Shown here piece after piece: positions 54,241 to 63,274 of a DNA stretch of 64,000 nt (its first letter is position 1; the number at the start of each line of letters is the position of its first letter). This DNA is from Pseudomonas guariconensis (GTDB taxonomy: Bacteria; Pseudomonadota; Gammaproteobacteria; Pseudomonadales; Pseudomonadaceae), in NCBI RefSeq assembly GCF_024127895.1, contig NZ_JAMYBK010000019.1, positions 40,928-104,927 on the forward strand, written 5' to 3'. Below the pieces are notes generated by a model. It had not been told where the DNA came from and ran no database searches. It worked only from the letters and a program-made list of their open reading frames with translations. Position numbers and translations under genes: made by a program.

Positions 54241-56451
54241 ATGAATGCAACCACGCGTGAAAACGGCGGCCTTCGGCAACGGGACCTCGACGCCCTGGCC
54301 CGCGCCGAGCACGCCGATCCCTTTGCCGTGCTGGGGCCGCACGCCGATGGTGCGGGCGGCCTGTTCGTTCGCGCCTTCCTGCCCAACGCGCTGAGCGCGC
54401 GAGTGCTGGCGCGCCATGATGGACGCGTGCTGGCCGAAATGGTGCAGGGCAGCCTGCCGGGCCTGTTCACCGCGCATCTGGACGAAGCCCATCCCTACCT
54501 GCTGCAGATCGGCTGGGCCGGCGGCGAGCAGATCACCGAAGACCCCTACAGCTTCGGCCCGCAGTTGGGCGAGATGGACTTGTACCTGTTCGCCGAAGGC
54601 AACCACCGCGACCTGTCCGGCCGCTTCGGCGCCCAGCCCACCCAGGCCGACGGTATCGACGGGGTGTGCTTCTCGGTCTGGGCACCGAATGCCCGGCGGG
54701 TCTCGGTGGTCGGCGACTTCAACAACTGGGACGGCCGTCGCCACCCCATGCGCCTGCGCCACGATGCCGGGGTATGGGAGCTGTTCGTGCCGCGCCTGGG
54801 CATCGGCGAGGCCTACAAGTTCGAAGTACTCGGCCAGGGCGGCGTGCTGCCGCTCAAGGCCGACCCGCTGGCCCGCGCCACCGAGCTGCCGCCGAGCACG
54901 GCCTCCAGGGTGGCCGGCGCGCTGCGCCACGCTTGGCGCGACGACGGCTGGATGGCCCAGCGCGCCCAGCGCCATGCCTACAACGCGCCGCTGGCGATCT
55001 ACGAGCTGCATGCCGGCTCCTGGCGCTGCGAGCTGGACGACAGCGGCGAGATCGCCCGTTTCTACGACTGGCGCGAGCTGGCCGAACGCCTGGTGCCCTA
55101 CGTGCAGGACCTGGGCTTCACCCATATCGAGCTGATGCCGATCATGGAGCACCCGTTCGGCGGCTCCTGGGGCTACCAGCCGCTGTCGCTGTTCGCGCCC
55201 ACCTCACGCTACGGCAGCGCGGAGGATTTCGCCGCGTTCGTCGACGCCTGCCACCAGGGTGGCATCGGCGTGATCCTCGACTGGGTACCGGCGCATTTCC
55301 CCACCGACGAGCATGGCCTGGCGCGTTTCGACGGCACTGCCCTGTACGAGTACGACAACCCTCTGGAGGGCTTTCACCAGGACTGGAACACACTGATCTA
55401 CAACCTTGGCCGCAACGAGGTGCGCGGCTTCATGCTGGCCTCGGCGCTGCACTGGCTCAAGCACTTCCACATCGATGGCCTGCGCGTCGATGCGGTGGCC
55501 TCGATGCTCTACCGCGACTACTCGCGCAAGGCCGGCGAGTGGGTGCCCAACCGCCATGGCGGGCGCGAGAATCTCGAGGCCATCGACTTCATCCGCCAAC
55601 TCAACACCGTGGCCGCCCACGAGGCCCCAGGGGCGCTGATCATCGCCGAGGAGTCCACCGCCTGGCCCGGCGTCAGCCAGCCGGTGCAGCAGGGCGGCCT
55701 GGGCTTCGCCTACAAGTGGAACATGGGCTGGATGCACGACACTCTGCACTACATCCAGAACGACCCGGTGCACCGCGCCTATCACCACAACGAAATGAGC
55801 TTCGGGCTGATCTATGCCTATTCCGAGCACTTCATCCTGCCGATTTCCCACGACGAAGTGGTGCACGGCAAGCACTCGCTGATCGACAAGATGCCGGGCG
55901 ATCGCTGGCAGAAGTTCGCCAACCTGCGCGCCTACCTGGCCTTCATGTGGACCCACCCGGGCAAGAAGCTGCTGTTCATGGGCTGCGAGTTCGGCCAGTG
56001 GCGCGAGTGGAACCACGACCACCAGCTGGATTGGTACCTGCTGCAGTATTCCGAGCACCAGGGCGTGCAGCGCCTGGTGAGCGACCTCAACCGCCTGTAC
56101 CGCGAGCAGCCGGCCCTGCACGAGCAGGACTGCCAGCCCCAGGGCTTCCAGTGGCTGATCGGCGACGATGCGCGCAACAGCGTATACGCCTGGTTGCGCT
56201 GGAGCGCCGACGGCGAGCCGTTGCTGGTGGTGGCCAACTTCACCCCCGTGCCGCGGGAGGGGTATCGCATCGGCGTGCCGTTCGGCGAGCGCTGGGCGGA
56301 GTTGCTCAACAGCGATGCCGAGCTGTATGCCGGGTCGAATGTGGGGAACCTGGGGGCGGTGGCCAGCGAGCCGTTGCCCAGCCATGGACAGCCGTTGTCG
56401 CTGGCGCTGAATCTGCCGCCGTTGGGCGTGCTGGTGATGAAACCGGCCTGA
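54241..56451 (+). CDS. glgB: 1,4-alpha-glucan branching enzyme
   Basis: GH13_9 branching enzyme, 736 aa, which makes alpha-1,6 branches. N-terminal CBM48 (~125-215: VCFSVWAPNARRVSVVGDFNNWDG), catalytic barrel with nucleophile Asp417 (GLRVDAVASMLY) and acid/base Glu470 (IAEESTAWPGVSQPV), and HDEVVHGKHSL. Follows treS with no spacing (TAG then ATG), so it depends on treS translation. Completes the trehalose-to-glucan operon; no glgA or glgC is present in the window. Confidence 0.96.
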   Translation: MNATTRENGGLRQRDLDALARAEHADPFAVLGPHADGAGGLFVRAFLPNALSARVLARHDGRVLAEMVQGSLPGLFTAHLDEAHPYLLQIGWAGGEQITEDPYSFGPQLGEMDLYLFAEGNHRDLSGRFGAQPTQADGIDGVCFSVWAPNARRVSVVGDFNNWDGRRHPMRLRHDAGVWELFVPRLGIGEAYKFEVLGQGGVLPLKADPLARATELPPSTASRVAGALRHAWRDDGWMAQRAQRHAYNAPLAIYELHAGSWRCELDDSGEIARFYDWRELAERLVPYVQDLGFTHIELMPIMEHPFGGSWGYQPLSLFAPTSRYGSAEDFAAFVDACHQGGIGVILDWVPAHFPTDEHGLARFDGTALYEYDNPLEGFHQDWNTLIYNLGRNEVRGFMLASALHWLKHFHIDGLRVDAVASMLYRDYSRKAGEWVPNRHGGRENLEAIDFIRQLNTVAAHEAPGALIIAEESTAWPGVSQPVQQGGLGFAYKWNMGWMHDTLHYIQNDPVHRAYHHNEMSFGLIYAYSEHFILPISHDEVVHGKHSLIDKMPGDRWQKFANLRAYLAFMWTHPGKKLLFMGCEFGQWREWNHDHQLDWYLLQYSEHQGVQRLVSDLNRLYREQPALHEQDCQPQGFQWLIGDDARNSVYAWLRWSADGEPLLVVANFTPVPREGYRIGVPFGERWAELLNSDAELYAGSNVGNLGAVASEPLPSHGQPLSLALNLPPLGVLVMKPA

Positions 56452-56551
56452 CACCACCGGTGTATGGCAAGGGCTCACCCTTGTTCCAGAGCACGCCAAG
56501 CCCCAATGCCGCTTACTTAAGACGGTCAGCGGTGATTTGGGGCCGCTTCGC
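56452..56551. repeat. Degenerate gene-end repeat after glgB
   Basis: CCAATGCCGCTTACTTAAG and CGGTCAGCGGTGATTTGGGG followed by a half hairpin GGGGCCGCTTCGC. Relates to the AATGCCGGTCAGTTAAG arm of the element at 6945-7138. Marks the border between the glg operon and the lower-GC type VI module. Confidence 0.5.
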
Positions 56552-57418
56552 TTACCGATCTTCCTCGAAGGCTTCTGGAGGTGGAGGTGCCGCGCGGACG
56601 TTGAAGAGGCGGCAGATGACGTACCAGCAGAGGGCAACGGACAGGTTGTAAGGGAACAACACGGCCCAGAACGGCAGTTGCCAGTTTTTCTTGCCCTGCA
56701 TTTCACCAGGCTCGCCGGTTCGCCAGGGAGCGTAGTGCTGCCAGGCTTCGGCGGGTGTCAGGCAGATCTGATGCAGGGGCTTGTACCACCAGTTGGGTTC
56801 ACCGGGGGGCGGTAGTTTGTCAGGGCCGTGGTCCATGAAGTGGCGGAGGTATTCCCAGACTTCGGCGACGTATTTGATGTCGGGTTCGGTCGGTTCGTTG
56901 CTGTCGACCCAGAGGCAGTCTTTCTGATGGAGGGTGCCGTCTGCTCTGCGGGGAGCGAAGGCGAGTGCATAGCTGGTACTGAAGGACGCACCGCCGAATT
57001 CAGTACGTTTGAATAGGCCGCCTCCCATGTTGCGCCAATCGAAAACGAAGAGTTTTCCTAGACGCTTATAGTAGATGTTTTTTGTGGCTCGATTGAGGAA
57101 GAAGTTTGAAAGATTCTTTATGTAGTAAATTCGATATGCCAGAAAGGGCGTTAGGATGAGGGGTGTGAATATGTATATCGCTATTGAGTGTCCGTCTGTT
57201 AATACGAGGTTGCGATAGTCTTCGTTGAAAATGTCAGGATATATCAAGAGTGTCAGAGCTGCTGTCAGCGCTGTGTAAAGTTTGCCCATGAAGACCGAAT
57301 CGGTTACCCATGGGTTGCGTAGGATTAGAATCTCGTTATTTATGCTGGATATTTGGCTTGAGATTTTAGGCTTTGTTCCTGTTTTGTTGTTGGGGGTGAA
57401 TAGCCAAACCACTGACAT
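56552..57418 (-). CDS. DUF6708-like membrane protein, probable immunity protein (copy 3)
   Basis: A 288-aa protein from the ATG at 57418 (MSVVWLFTPNN; AGGGAG 6 bases upstream). A GTG at 57547 is open and would couple to the preceding gene by GTGA, so the longer 331-aa form is possible. TM helices are near ~48-68 (LYTALTAALTLLIYP), ~82-102 (IAIYIFTPLILTPFLAYRIYY) and ~250-275 (LPFWAVLFPYNLSVALCWYVICRLF). It is related in layout to the two genes upstream (YYKRLGKLFVFDWRNM, EVWEYLRHFMDHGPDKLPPP) but divergent in sequence. Low GC. Role as effector immunity is inferred. Confidence 0.7.
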   Translation of the reverse strand: MSVVWLFTPNNKTGTKPKISSQISSINNEILILRNPWVTDSVFMGKLYTALTAALTLLIYPDIFNEDYRNLVLTDGHSIAIYIFTPLILTPFLAYRIYYIKNLSNFFLNRATKNIYYKRLGKLFVFDWRNMGGGLFKRTEFGGASFSTSYALAFAPRRADGTLHQKDCLWVDSNEPTEPDIKYVAEVWEYLRHFMDHGPDKLPPPGEPNWWYKPLHQICLTPAEAWQHYAPWRTGEPGEMQGKKNWQLPFWAVLFPYNLSVALCWYVICRLFNVRAAPPPPEAFEEDR

Positions 57419-57543
57419 GTTTTGCTCCCTGGCTTGAAATGTTTTTGGGGAAGGAGTTTTCGGGGTGGGAGTGATAACGGGTGATTGATTTTTTACCTGT
57501 GTTTGATTTTTGAGATTGATGGCCATCCAAGACTTGAGCCCAT

Positions 57544-58491
57544 TCACGGATCGATACGCTCGCCATTCACCCGGATCACTGGTTTACGCTTTTCGGCGAA
57601 GCCGCATAGCACGTCGATTTCAGCGGGAAAGGTGGCGTAGGGAACGTTGTATTGCAGCCAGGCTTCGACGCTGTCGGGGTAAGCATTGATAAGCAGCCAG
57701 ATGATCCACGCGGGGATGGTGATAGGGGCCCATAACCAACCATAAGGTTTATGAAGTTGGCGGCACAGGCTCGCATACCAGTCACGGTAGGGCTGAAGAG
57801 TGGCGTCGCGTCGGGAAAGGCGGGGAGGGAGTGGAGGTGGAGTGGGCAAGCCTTCCGGCCCGTGGGCCATGAAGGCTTGAAGGTATGCCCAAAGCGAGCG
57901 AGCCGAGCGATCGCCATCGTGCAGGCCAAGATTACCGCAAGCCGCGCATATTTCTGTCGGTGGGTTCATTGCGTAATCGATGCCGAACAGATAGAGCGGA
58001 TGGCGTGAGGTGTAGACACCCGTCGAGACAATGGGGATGTAGCCTGCGACCGCTTCAATCCGGTCCCAATCGAGGATGTGTAAGCGTTTTCGGTCGTTAG
58101 GATAAATGAAATAGAGCTTACGGGTACCGCGATGGATACGAATAAATGCTCCACGGCAGCGGTGAGCGCCACTTGCTAAATAAAAGACGCAAGCTATTGT
58201 CGGTAGTGCGGGTAGCCACAATATTAGTTTAAAAATTGATTCGGCCTGTAGGTTTTTAGGGCCAATAATGTACGCTGCAAAGATAATTGCGATGATGCTG
58301 ATTAGAAATGATATTCCAATGAACCCAGCGGCACCGCTTTGACCGAAATTTGTGTATGTTTCGAGCTCTACACAGTTTTTGCTGATACGTCGTACACCGT
58401 CGGGTTGTGGGAGGGAGTCAATCTGGCCGTGGTGTAGTTGTGTGCTTCCAAATCTTAGGCGATGGGGAAGGCGCTTAATATGTTCAGTCAC
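57544..58491 (-). CDS. DUF6708-like membrane protein, probable immunity protein (copy 2)
   Basis: A 315-aa protein with GTG start at 58491 (SD GAGGT 7 bases before). Three TM helices: ~55-80 (FIGISFLISIIAIIFAAYIIG), ~88-110 (LILWLPALPTIACVFYLASG) and ~255-275 (WAPITIPAWIIWLLINAYP). Central soluble part IRIHRGTRKLYFIYPNDRKRLHILDWDRIEAVAGYIPIVSTG and HGPEGLPTPPPLPPRLSRRD are shared with copy 1. Its last ~115 codons are nearly identical in DNA to copy 1. Inner-membrane location fits protection against a pore-forming toxin. Confidence 0.72.
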   Translation of the reverse strand: MTEHIKRLPHRLRFGSTQLHHGQIDSLPQPDGVRRISKNCVELETYTNFGQSGAAGFIGISFLISIIAIIFAAYIIGPKNLQAESIFKLILWLPALPTIACVFYLASGAHRCRGAFIRIHRGTRKLYFIYPNDRKRLHILDWDRIEAVAGYIPIVSTGVYTSRHPLYLFGIDYAMNPPTEICAACGNLGLHDGDRSARSLWAYLQAFMAHGPEGLPTPPPLPPRLSRRDATLQPYRDWYASLCRQLHKPYGWLWAPITIPAWIIWLLINAYPDSVEAWLQYNVPYATFPAEIDVLCGFAEKRKPVIRVNGERIDP

Positions 58492-58587
58492 TCTGGTGAC
58501 CTCGCAGGTTCAAGGAGAGCTGGATTGATTAATATTTTAAGAGCCGTGTAAGAGTGGCAGCGAGACGGACGTGAAGTTTGAGCTCGT

Positions 58588-59526
58588 TCACGGCTCAATT
58601 CGTTTGCCATTCACCCGGATCACTGGTTTGCGCTTTTCTGCGAAGCCGCATAGCACGTCGATTTCAGCAGGAAAGGTGGCGTAGGGAACGTTGTATTGCA
58701 GCCAGGCTTCGACGCTGTCGGGGTAAGCATTGATAAGCAGCCAGATGATCCACGCGGGGATGGTGATAGGGGCCCATAACCAACCATAAGGTTTATGAAG
58801 TTGGCGGCACAGGCTCGCATACCAGTCACGGTAGGGCTGAAGAGTGGCGTCGCGTCGGGAAAGGCGGGGAGGGAGTGGAGGTGGAGTGGGCAAGCCTTCC
58901 GGCCCGTGGGCCATGAAGGCTTGAAGGTATGCCCAAAGCGAGCGAGCCGAGCGGTCACCATCGTATAAACCAAGATTGCCGCAGGCTGCGCATATTTCTA
59001 TCGGTGGGTTCATGGTGTAATCAATACCGAACAAATAGAGCGGATGGCGTGAGGCGGAGCCGCTCGTCGAAACGATAGGGATGTAGCCTGCCACTGCTTC
59101 AATCTGGTCCCAGTCGATTATATGAAGACGCTTTCGATCGTTGGGGGGGATGAAATAGAGTTTGCGAGTGCCACGATGGATGCGGATGTATGTGCCACGG
59201 CAACGGTGGGCGCCATTGGCAAAATATAGAATGCAAGCTATGCACGGCGCTATTGGACTTATGACCAGTATGGCTAAGATAATTTGCGGGTCGTTTAAGT
59301 CGCTTACGCTGGCTGCTAAAATCATTGTCAACGCCGTTATCACTATTGTGATTCCGATGAATCCTGCACTGTTGCCCAAGATGAAGTTTGAATAGGTTTC
59401 AAGTTCAATACATTTGTTGTTGATACGTCTGACACCGTCGGGCTCTGGTGCGATGGTGTCAGTTCGATGTCGGCTTAGCGGCGTTCCGCCCAATCTCAAT
59501 TTGTTAGGAAGTCGTTTAGCTCTCAT
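58588..59526 (-). CDS. DUF6708-like membrane protein, probable cognate immunity protein (copy 1)
   Basis: A 312-aa protein, start ATG 59526 overlapping the effector stop (ATGA), so it is translated with the effector and is the best candidate for cognate immunity. Same layout as copy 2: N-terminal cytoplasmic segment, TM pair (~52-110), soluble DUF6708-like core, TM near 253-273. N-terminal two-thirds differ from copy 2; the C-terminal part is almost identical. Ends with VNGKRIEP versus VNGERIDP in copy 2. Confidence 0.74.
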   Translation of the reverse strand: MRAKRLPNKLRLGGTPLSRHRTDTIAPEPDGVRRINNKCIELETYSNFILGNSAGFIGITIVITALTMILAASVSDLNDPQIILAILVISPIAPCIACILYFANGAHRCRGTYIRIHRGTRKLYFIPPNDRKRLHIIDWDQIEAVAGYIPIVSTSGSASRHPLYLFGIDYTMNPPIEICAACGNLGLYDGDRSARSLWAYLQAFMAHGPEGLPTPPPLPPRLSRRDATLQPYRDWYASLCRQLHKPYGWLWAPITIPAWIIWLLINAYPDSVEAWLQYNVPYATFPAEIDVLCGFAEKRKPVIRVNGKRIEP

Positions 59527-62342
59527 TTGGGCGGCCTCACTGGTTCTAAGCGTGCCGGGTCAATGATTTCTGATAGCAAACCGGATGACGTGAATGTTAG
59601 TGGTGTAGGGGCGTCGTGTTGAAATATTAATAGATCAGGCTGATCTATGTTCGGCATAAACATAAACTCAAGGGATACCTGGCTATCTTGATGCATTTGG
59701 ATCGACCAGCTTCGTAAGCTTTCAGAGTGAACGATGCTAGAGACTATACATTCGAATCGATAATCTATGAATCTAACCTCTGGCGCATAGGCGATGGGGC
59801 CATTAATTTGTCTGAGGTTTCTACTGTCTAGTTTTACTTTGAGTCGAATTTGAAATTGATCCTGTAAAGTTCCTTGAGTTTCAGGGAGGTGGCATTGAAT
59901 GTGTAGTGTTCCTATTGTAGATCCGAACGTTTGGTTCCATTGTGCTGACAGTCGTGGGCGGTAATATAGGCTATGAACTGCTTCCAGTTCTTGTAAGTTT
60001 GTATACTGGCGATGATGTATTCCCCATGCGCTGTGTTTTAACCAGATATCTATAGCGCCATGCTTTGTTGTGTCTACACCTACCATAAAAGCAATGCCAA
60101 GGCCAAAAGCGGCAAGAGCTACTATTGCCCATGCCACTGGGGTGAGACCTAGCACTGTTACAGGAACTGCAGCGCTGGTCAGGCCTATAGCTAACGCTGT
60201 TCCCCCACCCCAAGAGGCAAGAGCCATTAACCCGCTAGAAAATGCTGCGCCTAAGTACATCGCCGCTTGAGTGGGATTTTTATTATAAAGTGAGTCGGCA
60301 GCCCGTAGAGCATCCAGAAAGCTAATTACTCCTGCTCCTGCAGTTGCCAATCTTGCCATTCCAAATTTTGCGGAGAGTATTTTTGCAGTGATTTTAAGGT
60401 TTGCGTTATTATGCAATGTGGCGAAGGCTGTAGTTCCTAGCGCTCCTGTTTCAATGATTGCACTGGCAAGTGAAAGTGTTGCTCCAGCAAGGTAACCCAG
60501 ATGAAACATCTTTTCATCCTGCCGCTGGAACTGTCGAAGCGCATTAGTAAATCCGCTGATAGCTAAGTATCCTCCAACTCCGGTGAATAAATAACCTCCT
60601 GCGGAGCGCAACTTATTTAGCATTTTGATGAAGAGGTTACCCTCTACCTGAATAGAACGACTCGGCGGCAATGAGGACTGCCCAGTTGATGCACCGTCCA
60701 TCTTCTGGTAAGTCGTTTCCCCAATCTTGACCCAATCATAGATCCGCACCCGTGTAGTCAATTGCATGTGGCTGACTTTGGGCTCAGGCAGCTTCCAGGT
60801 CTTGAGGTACTCGCCCCTAGGCGCTTGATGCCCTTGGAACTCCCGTGAATAACGCATCAGGTCTGCCAGGCTGATGTCGTACATGACGATGGTGGCGTTG
60901 AAGCGGATTTCCATCACATGGCGTAGCCTGCGTACCAATACGTCGGCTTGGTGAGTGGCTGGCAGGGCCTGCAGCAGGCCGATCAGTGCATTGGTCGCAG
61001 GTGTCGCGACATGCTCTTCGAGGTAGTTGTCCACGACCGAGAACAGGTTCTTGGCTATATCGCCGGTCGCGTCTTTCAGCCGCGTGGCCAGGGTTTTGTT
61101 GCCATTGCTCAGCGCCCGCCAGAATGGGCTCTGCCCGGGCGGCAACATGACCACCTGCTCCAGCTGCTGCTGGCCCGCCTTCGAATGCACCAACCCGCCG
61201 ATGCAGTCGAACACTGCGTCTTCGTAGGCATTGGCGATTGCCGTCACCTCAAGGTCAAAGCAACCGAGCGCCTTGCCCAGCAAGTGGTCTGACCCGATGA
61301 GTCGGGTCCAGGCGATGATGTCTTGGACCAATACCTCAATGGTTGCATCCAGCCTGGCCACCTCCTTGGCATAGAGGCCAGGGAAGTCCATGGCGCCTTG
61401 GTAGTCCACCAGCTTGCGTTGCCGGTCGAGGCTGCTGGCCGTGTCGGAGCCTGGTGGCGCTTCCTTGCTGGCGGTATTGAAATAGCCCGCGATGAAGTTG
61501 GCACTCTGCAGCCGATGGGCATGCTGGCCGGTATAACGGGTCTTCTTCTCGACCGACAGGGTAAGCAGGTGATGAAGTTCACTGACCACCCCGAGTGGGT
61601 CATGGAGCGCGACGGCCAGGGGCCGTGTACCGGGGCCCAGGTGCCGGGCCAGGTTGCTCAGTGCCTGGCGGTATACCGGCATGAACTCAGGCCGCTGTGA
61701 TGCCCCGGGGAAAGTGGGGAATACACCGGTGAGGCTGGAGATCTTGAGTTCGGCCATGGCGCTGATCACGTGGGCGGAATCGAACACATGGGGGTGCGTC
61801 GGGGCCTGCGAGGGCAGGAGAGTGGTCGCGAGCTGGCTGCGCAGACCACCTTCGTCCTGCTCGATCTGCCACAAGGTGGCATGGCTGAGCAGGGTCTCGC
61901 TGACCATCAGGTACAGGGTATCGGCAACGCTGGGGGCCGGTGCCAGCACATAGTGGGTAGCGCGCGCCATGTCCGGGCGAGCATGGCTGCCGGGGGCCTG
62001 GCTGCTGTAGTCCGTCGGTGTCCACCACAGATGGGCGAAGCGGATGTCTTCGGTGACCAGGTAATGGCGGGTCTTCATCCGCCCGTGCTGAAAATAGAAC
62101 AGGTAAAGGTAGCTGCCTGGGCGCAGCAGCCTCAAGCCATAGGACTTGCCACCTTGCAGGGCGGGGTAGTGGTCCACGCTCAGGGTTGGGAAGGCGTCGC
62201 GGTCCAGGGGGTGATCGGCGATGCCATAGCGCATGGGGTAGACAGGGATGCCGCGCTCGCATGGCGGTGGCGAGATGGCCTCGCCGACTCGTTTGGCACT
62301 GGGATGGTCAGGTTGCAACGCGCGTTTGTAGGTGATGGTCAT
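59523..62342 (-). CDS. Type VI secretion effector, VasX/BTH_I2691-like (MIX-type N-terminus)
   Basis: A 939-aa probable antibacterial toxin delivered by VgrG. The N-terminus CERGIPVYPMRYGIAD...YGLRLLRPGSYLYLFYF (~27-85) resembles the VasX N-terminal/MIX region. A long helical middle part follows to ~540. The C-terminal part has hydrophobic helices at ~612-640 (LGYLAGATLSLASAIIETGALG), ~695-725 and ~733-754 (TPVAWAIVALAAFGLGIAFMVG), as in colicin-like pore formers, and a ~160-residue beta-rich tail. Codons after ~540 are AT-rich, unlike the first part. Coupled to the adaptor upstream (ATGA) and to DUF6708 copy 1 downstream. Confidence 0.85.
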   Translation of the reverse strand: MTITYKRALQPDHPSAKRVGEAISPPPCERGIPVYPMRYGIADHPLDRDAFPTLSVDHYPALQGGKSYGLRLLRPGSYLYLFYFQHGRMKTRHYLVTEDIRFAHLWWTPTDYSSQAPGSHARPDMARATHYVLAPAPSVADTLYLMVSETLLSHATLWQIEQDEGGLRSQLATTLLPSQAPTHPHVFDSAHVISAMAELKISSLTGVFPTFPGASQRPEFMPVYRQALSNLARHLGPGTRPLAVALHDPLGVVSELHHLLTLSVEKKTRYTGQHAHRLQSANFIAGYFNTASKEAPPGSDTASSLDRQRKLVDYQGAMDFPGLYAKEVARLDATIEVLVQDIIAWTRLIGSDHLLGKALGCFDLEVTAIANAYEDAVFDCIGGLVHSKAGQQQLEQVVMLPPGQSPFWRALSNGNKTLATRLKDATGDIAKNLFSVVDNYLEEHVATPATNALIGLLQALPATHQADVLVRRLRHVMEIRFNATIVMYDISLADLMRYSREFQGHQAPRGEYLKTWKLPEPKVSHMQLTTRVRIYDWVKIGETTYQKMDGASTGQSSLPPSRSIQVEGNLFIKMLNKLRSAGGYLFTGVGGYLAISGFTNALRQFQRQDEKMFHLGYLAGATLSLASAIIETGALGTTAFATLHNNANLKITAKILSAKFGMARLATAGAGVISFLDALRAADSLYNKNPTQAAMYLGAAFSSGLMALASWGGGTALAIGLTSAAVPVTVLGLTPVAWAIVALAAFGLGIAFMVGVDTTKHGAIDIWLKHSAWGIHHRQYTNLQELEAVHSLYYRPRLSAQWNQTFGSTIGTLHIQCHLPETQGTLQDQFQIRLKVKLDSRNLRQINGPIAYAPEVRFIDYRFECIVSSIVHSESLRSWSIQMHQDSQVSLEFMFMPNIDQPDLLIFQHDAPTPLTFTSSGLLSEIIDPARLEPVRPPK

Positions 62343-63274
62343 GGGGTGTTCCTCGGTCGTATCGGCGCAGAGATCTGGTTGAGTCGGTCGTTGATCTCGT
62401 GCAGGCGTTGCAGGCCCTGGATTTCCGATTGGACCAGCAGGTCGAAGAGAGGCTGGTCATTTACGAATGGATGCTCTGGAAAGAGCAGGCGTAGCTCCAT
62501 GTAGTAGCGACGGTCACGTTCCAGGTGGAAGCCGCAGAGGTCGCTCTCTTTATCGAATTTGGCGAGCTGGCGACGGAGATTCAGGGGGGCGAGCTGCTCG
62601 CCGAGCGTCGAAAGTGCCTGGCTCATCAAATGACAGGTCCGGCGCATGAACCAGGCGTGGGAGGCCCTGTTCAAAGCGGCCTCATCGTTGACCGTCAATG
62701 TCAGGGGCGGGCTTTCGAGCGTGGAGGAGGATGGGTTGGCGGGTATATCGGCTCGTAGCCACGAATCCGGCTCCAGACCGCTATGCCAGAGCATGCTCCG
62801 GATGGGGCTGAATAGCCTGCTCAGGTAGTGTGATGGCAGCGCTTCGCAGAGTTCCTCTAGCGTGCGCGGGCGGCTCCAGTGGAAGGCTAGCGAGTTGTCG
62901 TCCGCAGAGCTGAGGTGGGTGATGCTTCTGAGTTGCTGAAGCAGGGGAGAAATTTGAGCAGGGCCGAACAGCATCAGGCCCGCTTGGCGCGGCCCCCAAT
63001 CGTGGATGAACCTTTCCAGTAATGGCTCATTGAGACGTGTCAGCAGCGGGCCCGTCTGATATCCGGGAGGGGCATATTCCGCTGCTGTGCCACGCCACAC
63101 CCAGTGATAGCCACAGGGACCCGACAGGCTACGGATGTCTTCTGGCAAACGTGGCTCGAGATCGCCATTGATCAAAAGCCAAGCTGGCTCGGCATCGGTC
63201 AGTGGCCAGGCAGGTTGAGGTACCGTAGAGACGTTTTGACGAGGCCAACCTGCATCGACATACGGGTCGTTCAT
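62339..63274 (-). CDS. DUF4123 adaptor/chaperone for T6SS effector
   Basis: A 311-aa DUF4123 (Tap/TEC) protein that loads the effector on VgrG. Seen: PAWLLINGDLEPRLPEDIRSLSG (~27-50), ERFIHDWGPRQAGLMLFGPAQISPLLQQLRSITHL (~92-126) and FHWSRPRTLEELCEALP...PIRSMLW. The ATG at 63274 overlaps the vgrG stop (TGATG) and has AAGGAG 8 bases upstream; the effector start overlaps its own stop, so all three are coupled. Confidence 0.88.
   Translation of the reverse strand: MNDPYVDAGWPRQNVSTVPQPAWPLTDAEPAWLLINGDLEPRLPEDIRSLSGPCGYHWVWRGTAAEYAPPGYQTGPLLTRLNEPLLERFIHDWGPRQAGLMLFGPAQISPLLQQLRSITHLSSADDNSLAFHWSRPRTLEELCEALPSHYLSRLFSPIRSMLWHSGLEPDSWLRADIPANPSSSTLESPPLTLTVNDEAALNRASHAWFMRRTCHLMSQALSTLGEQLAPLNLRRQLAKFDKESDLCGFHLERDRRYYMELRLLFPEHPFVNDQPLFDLLVQSEIQGLQRLHEINDRLNQISAPIRPRNTP

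Noticed and set aside
57419..57547. GTG-started 331-aa version of DUF6708 copy 3
   Set aside because: It would overlap the preceding stop by GTGA, which is attractive, but the extension is low-complexity Lys/Thr/Pro-rich and the ATG at 57418 has a good SD and lines up with the paralogues. Not excluded.
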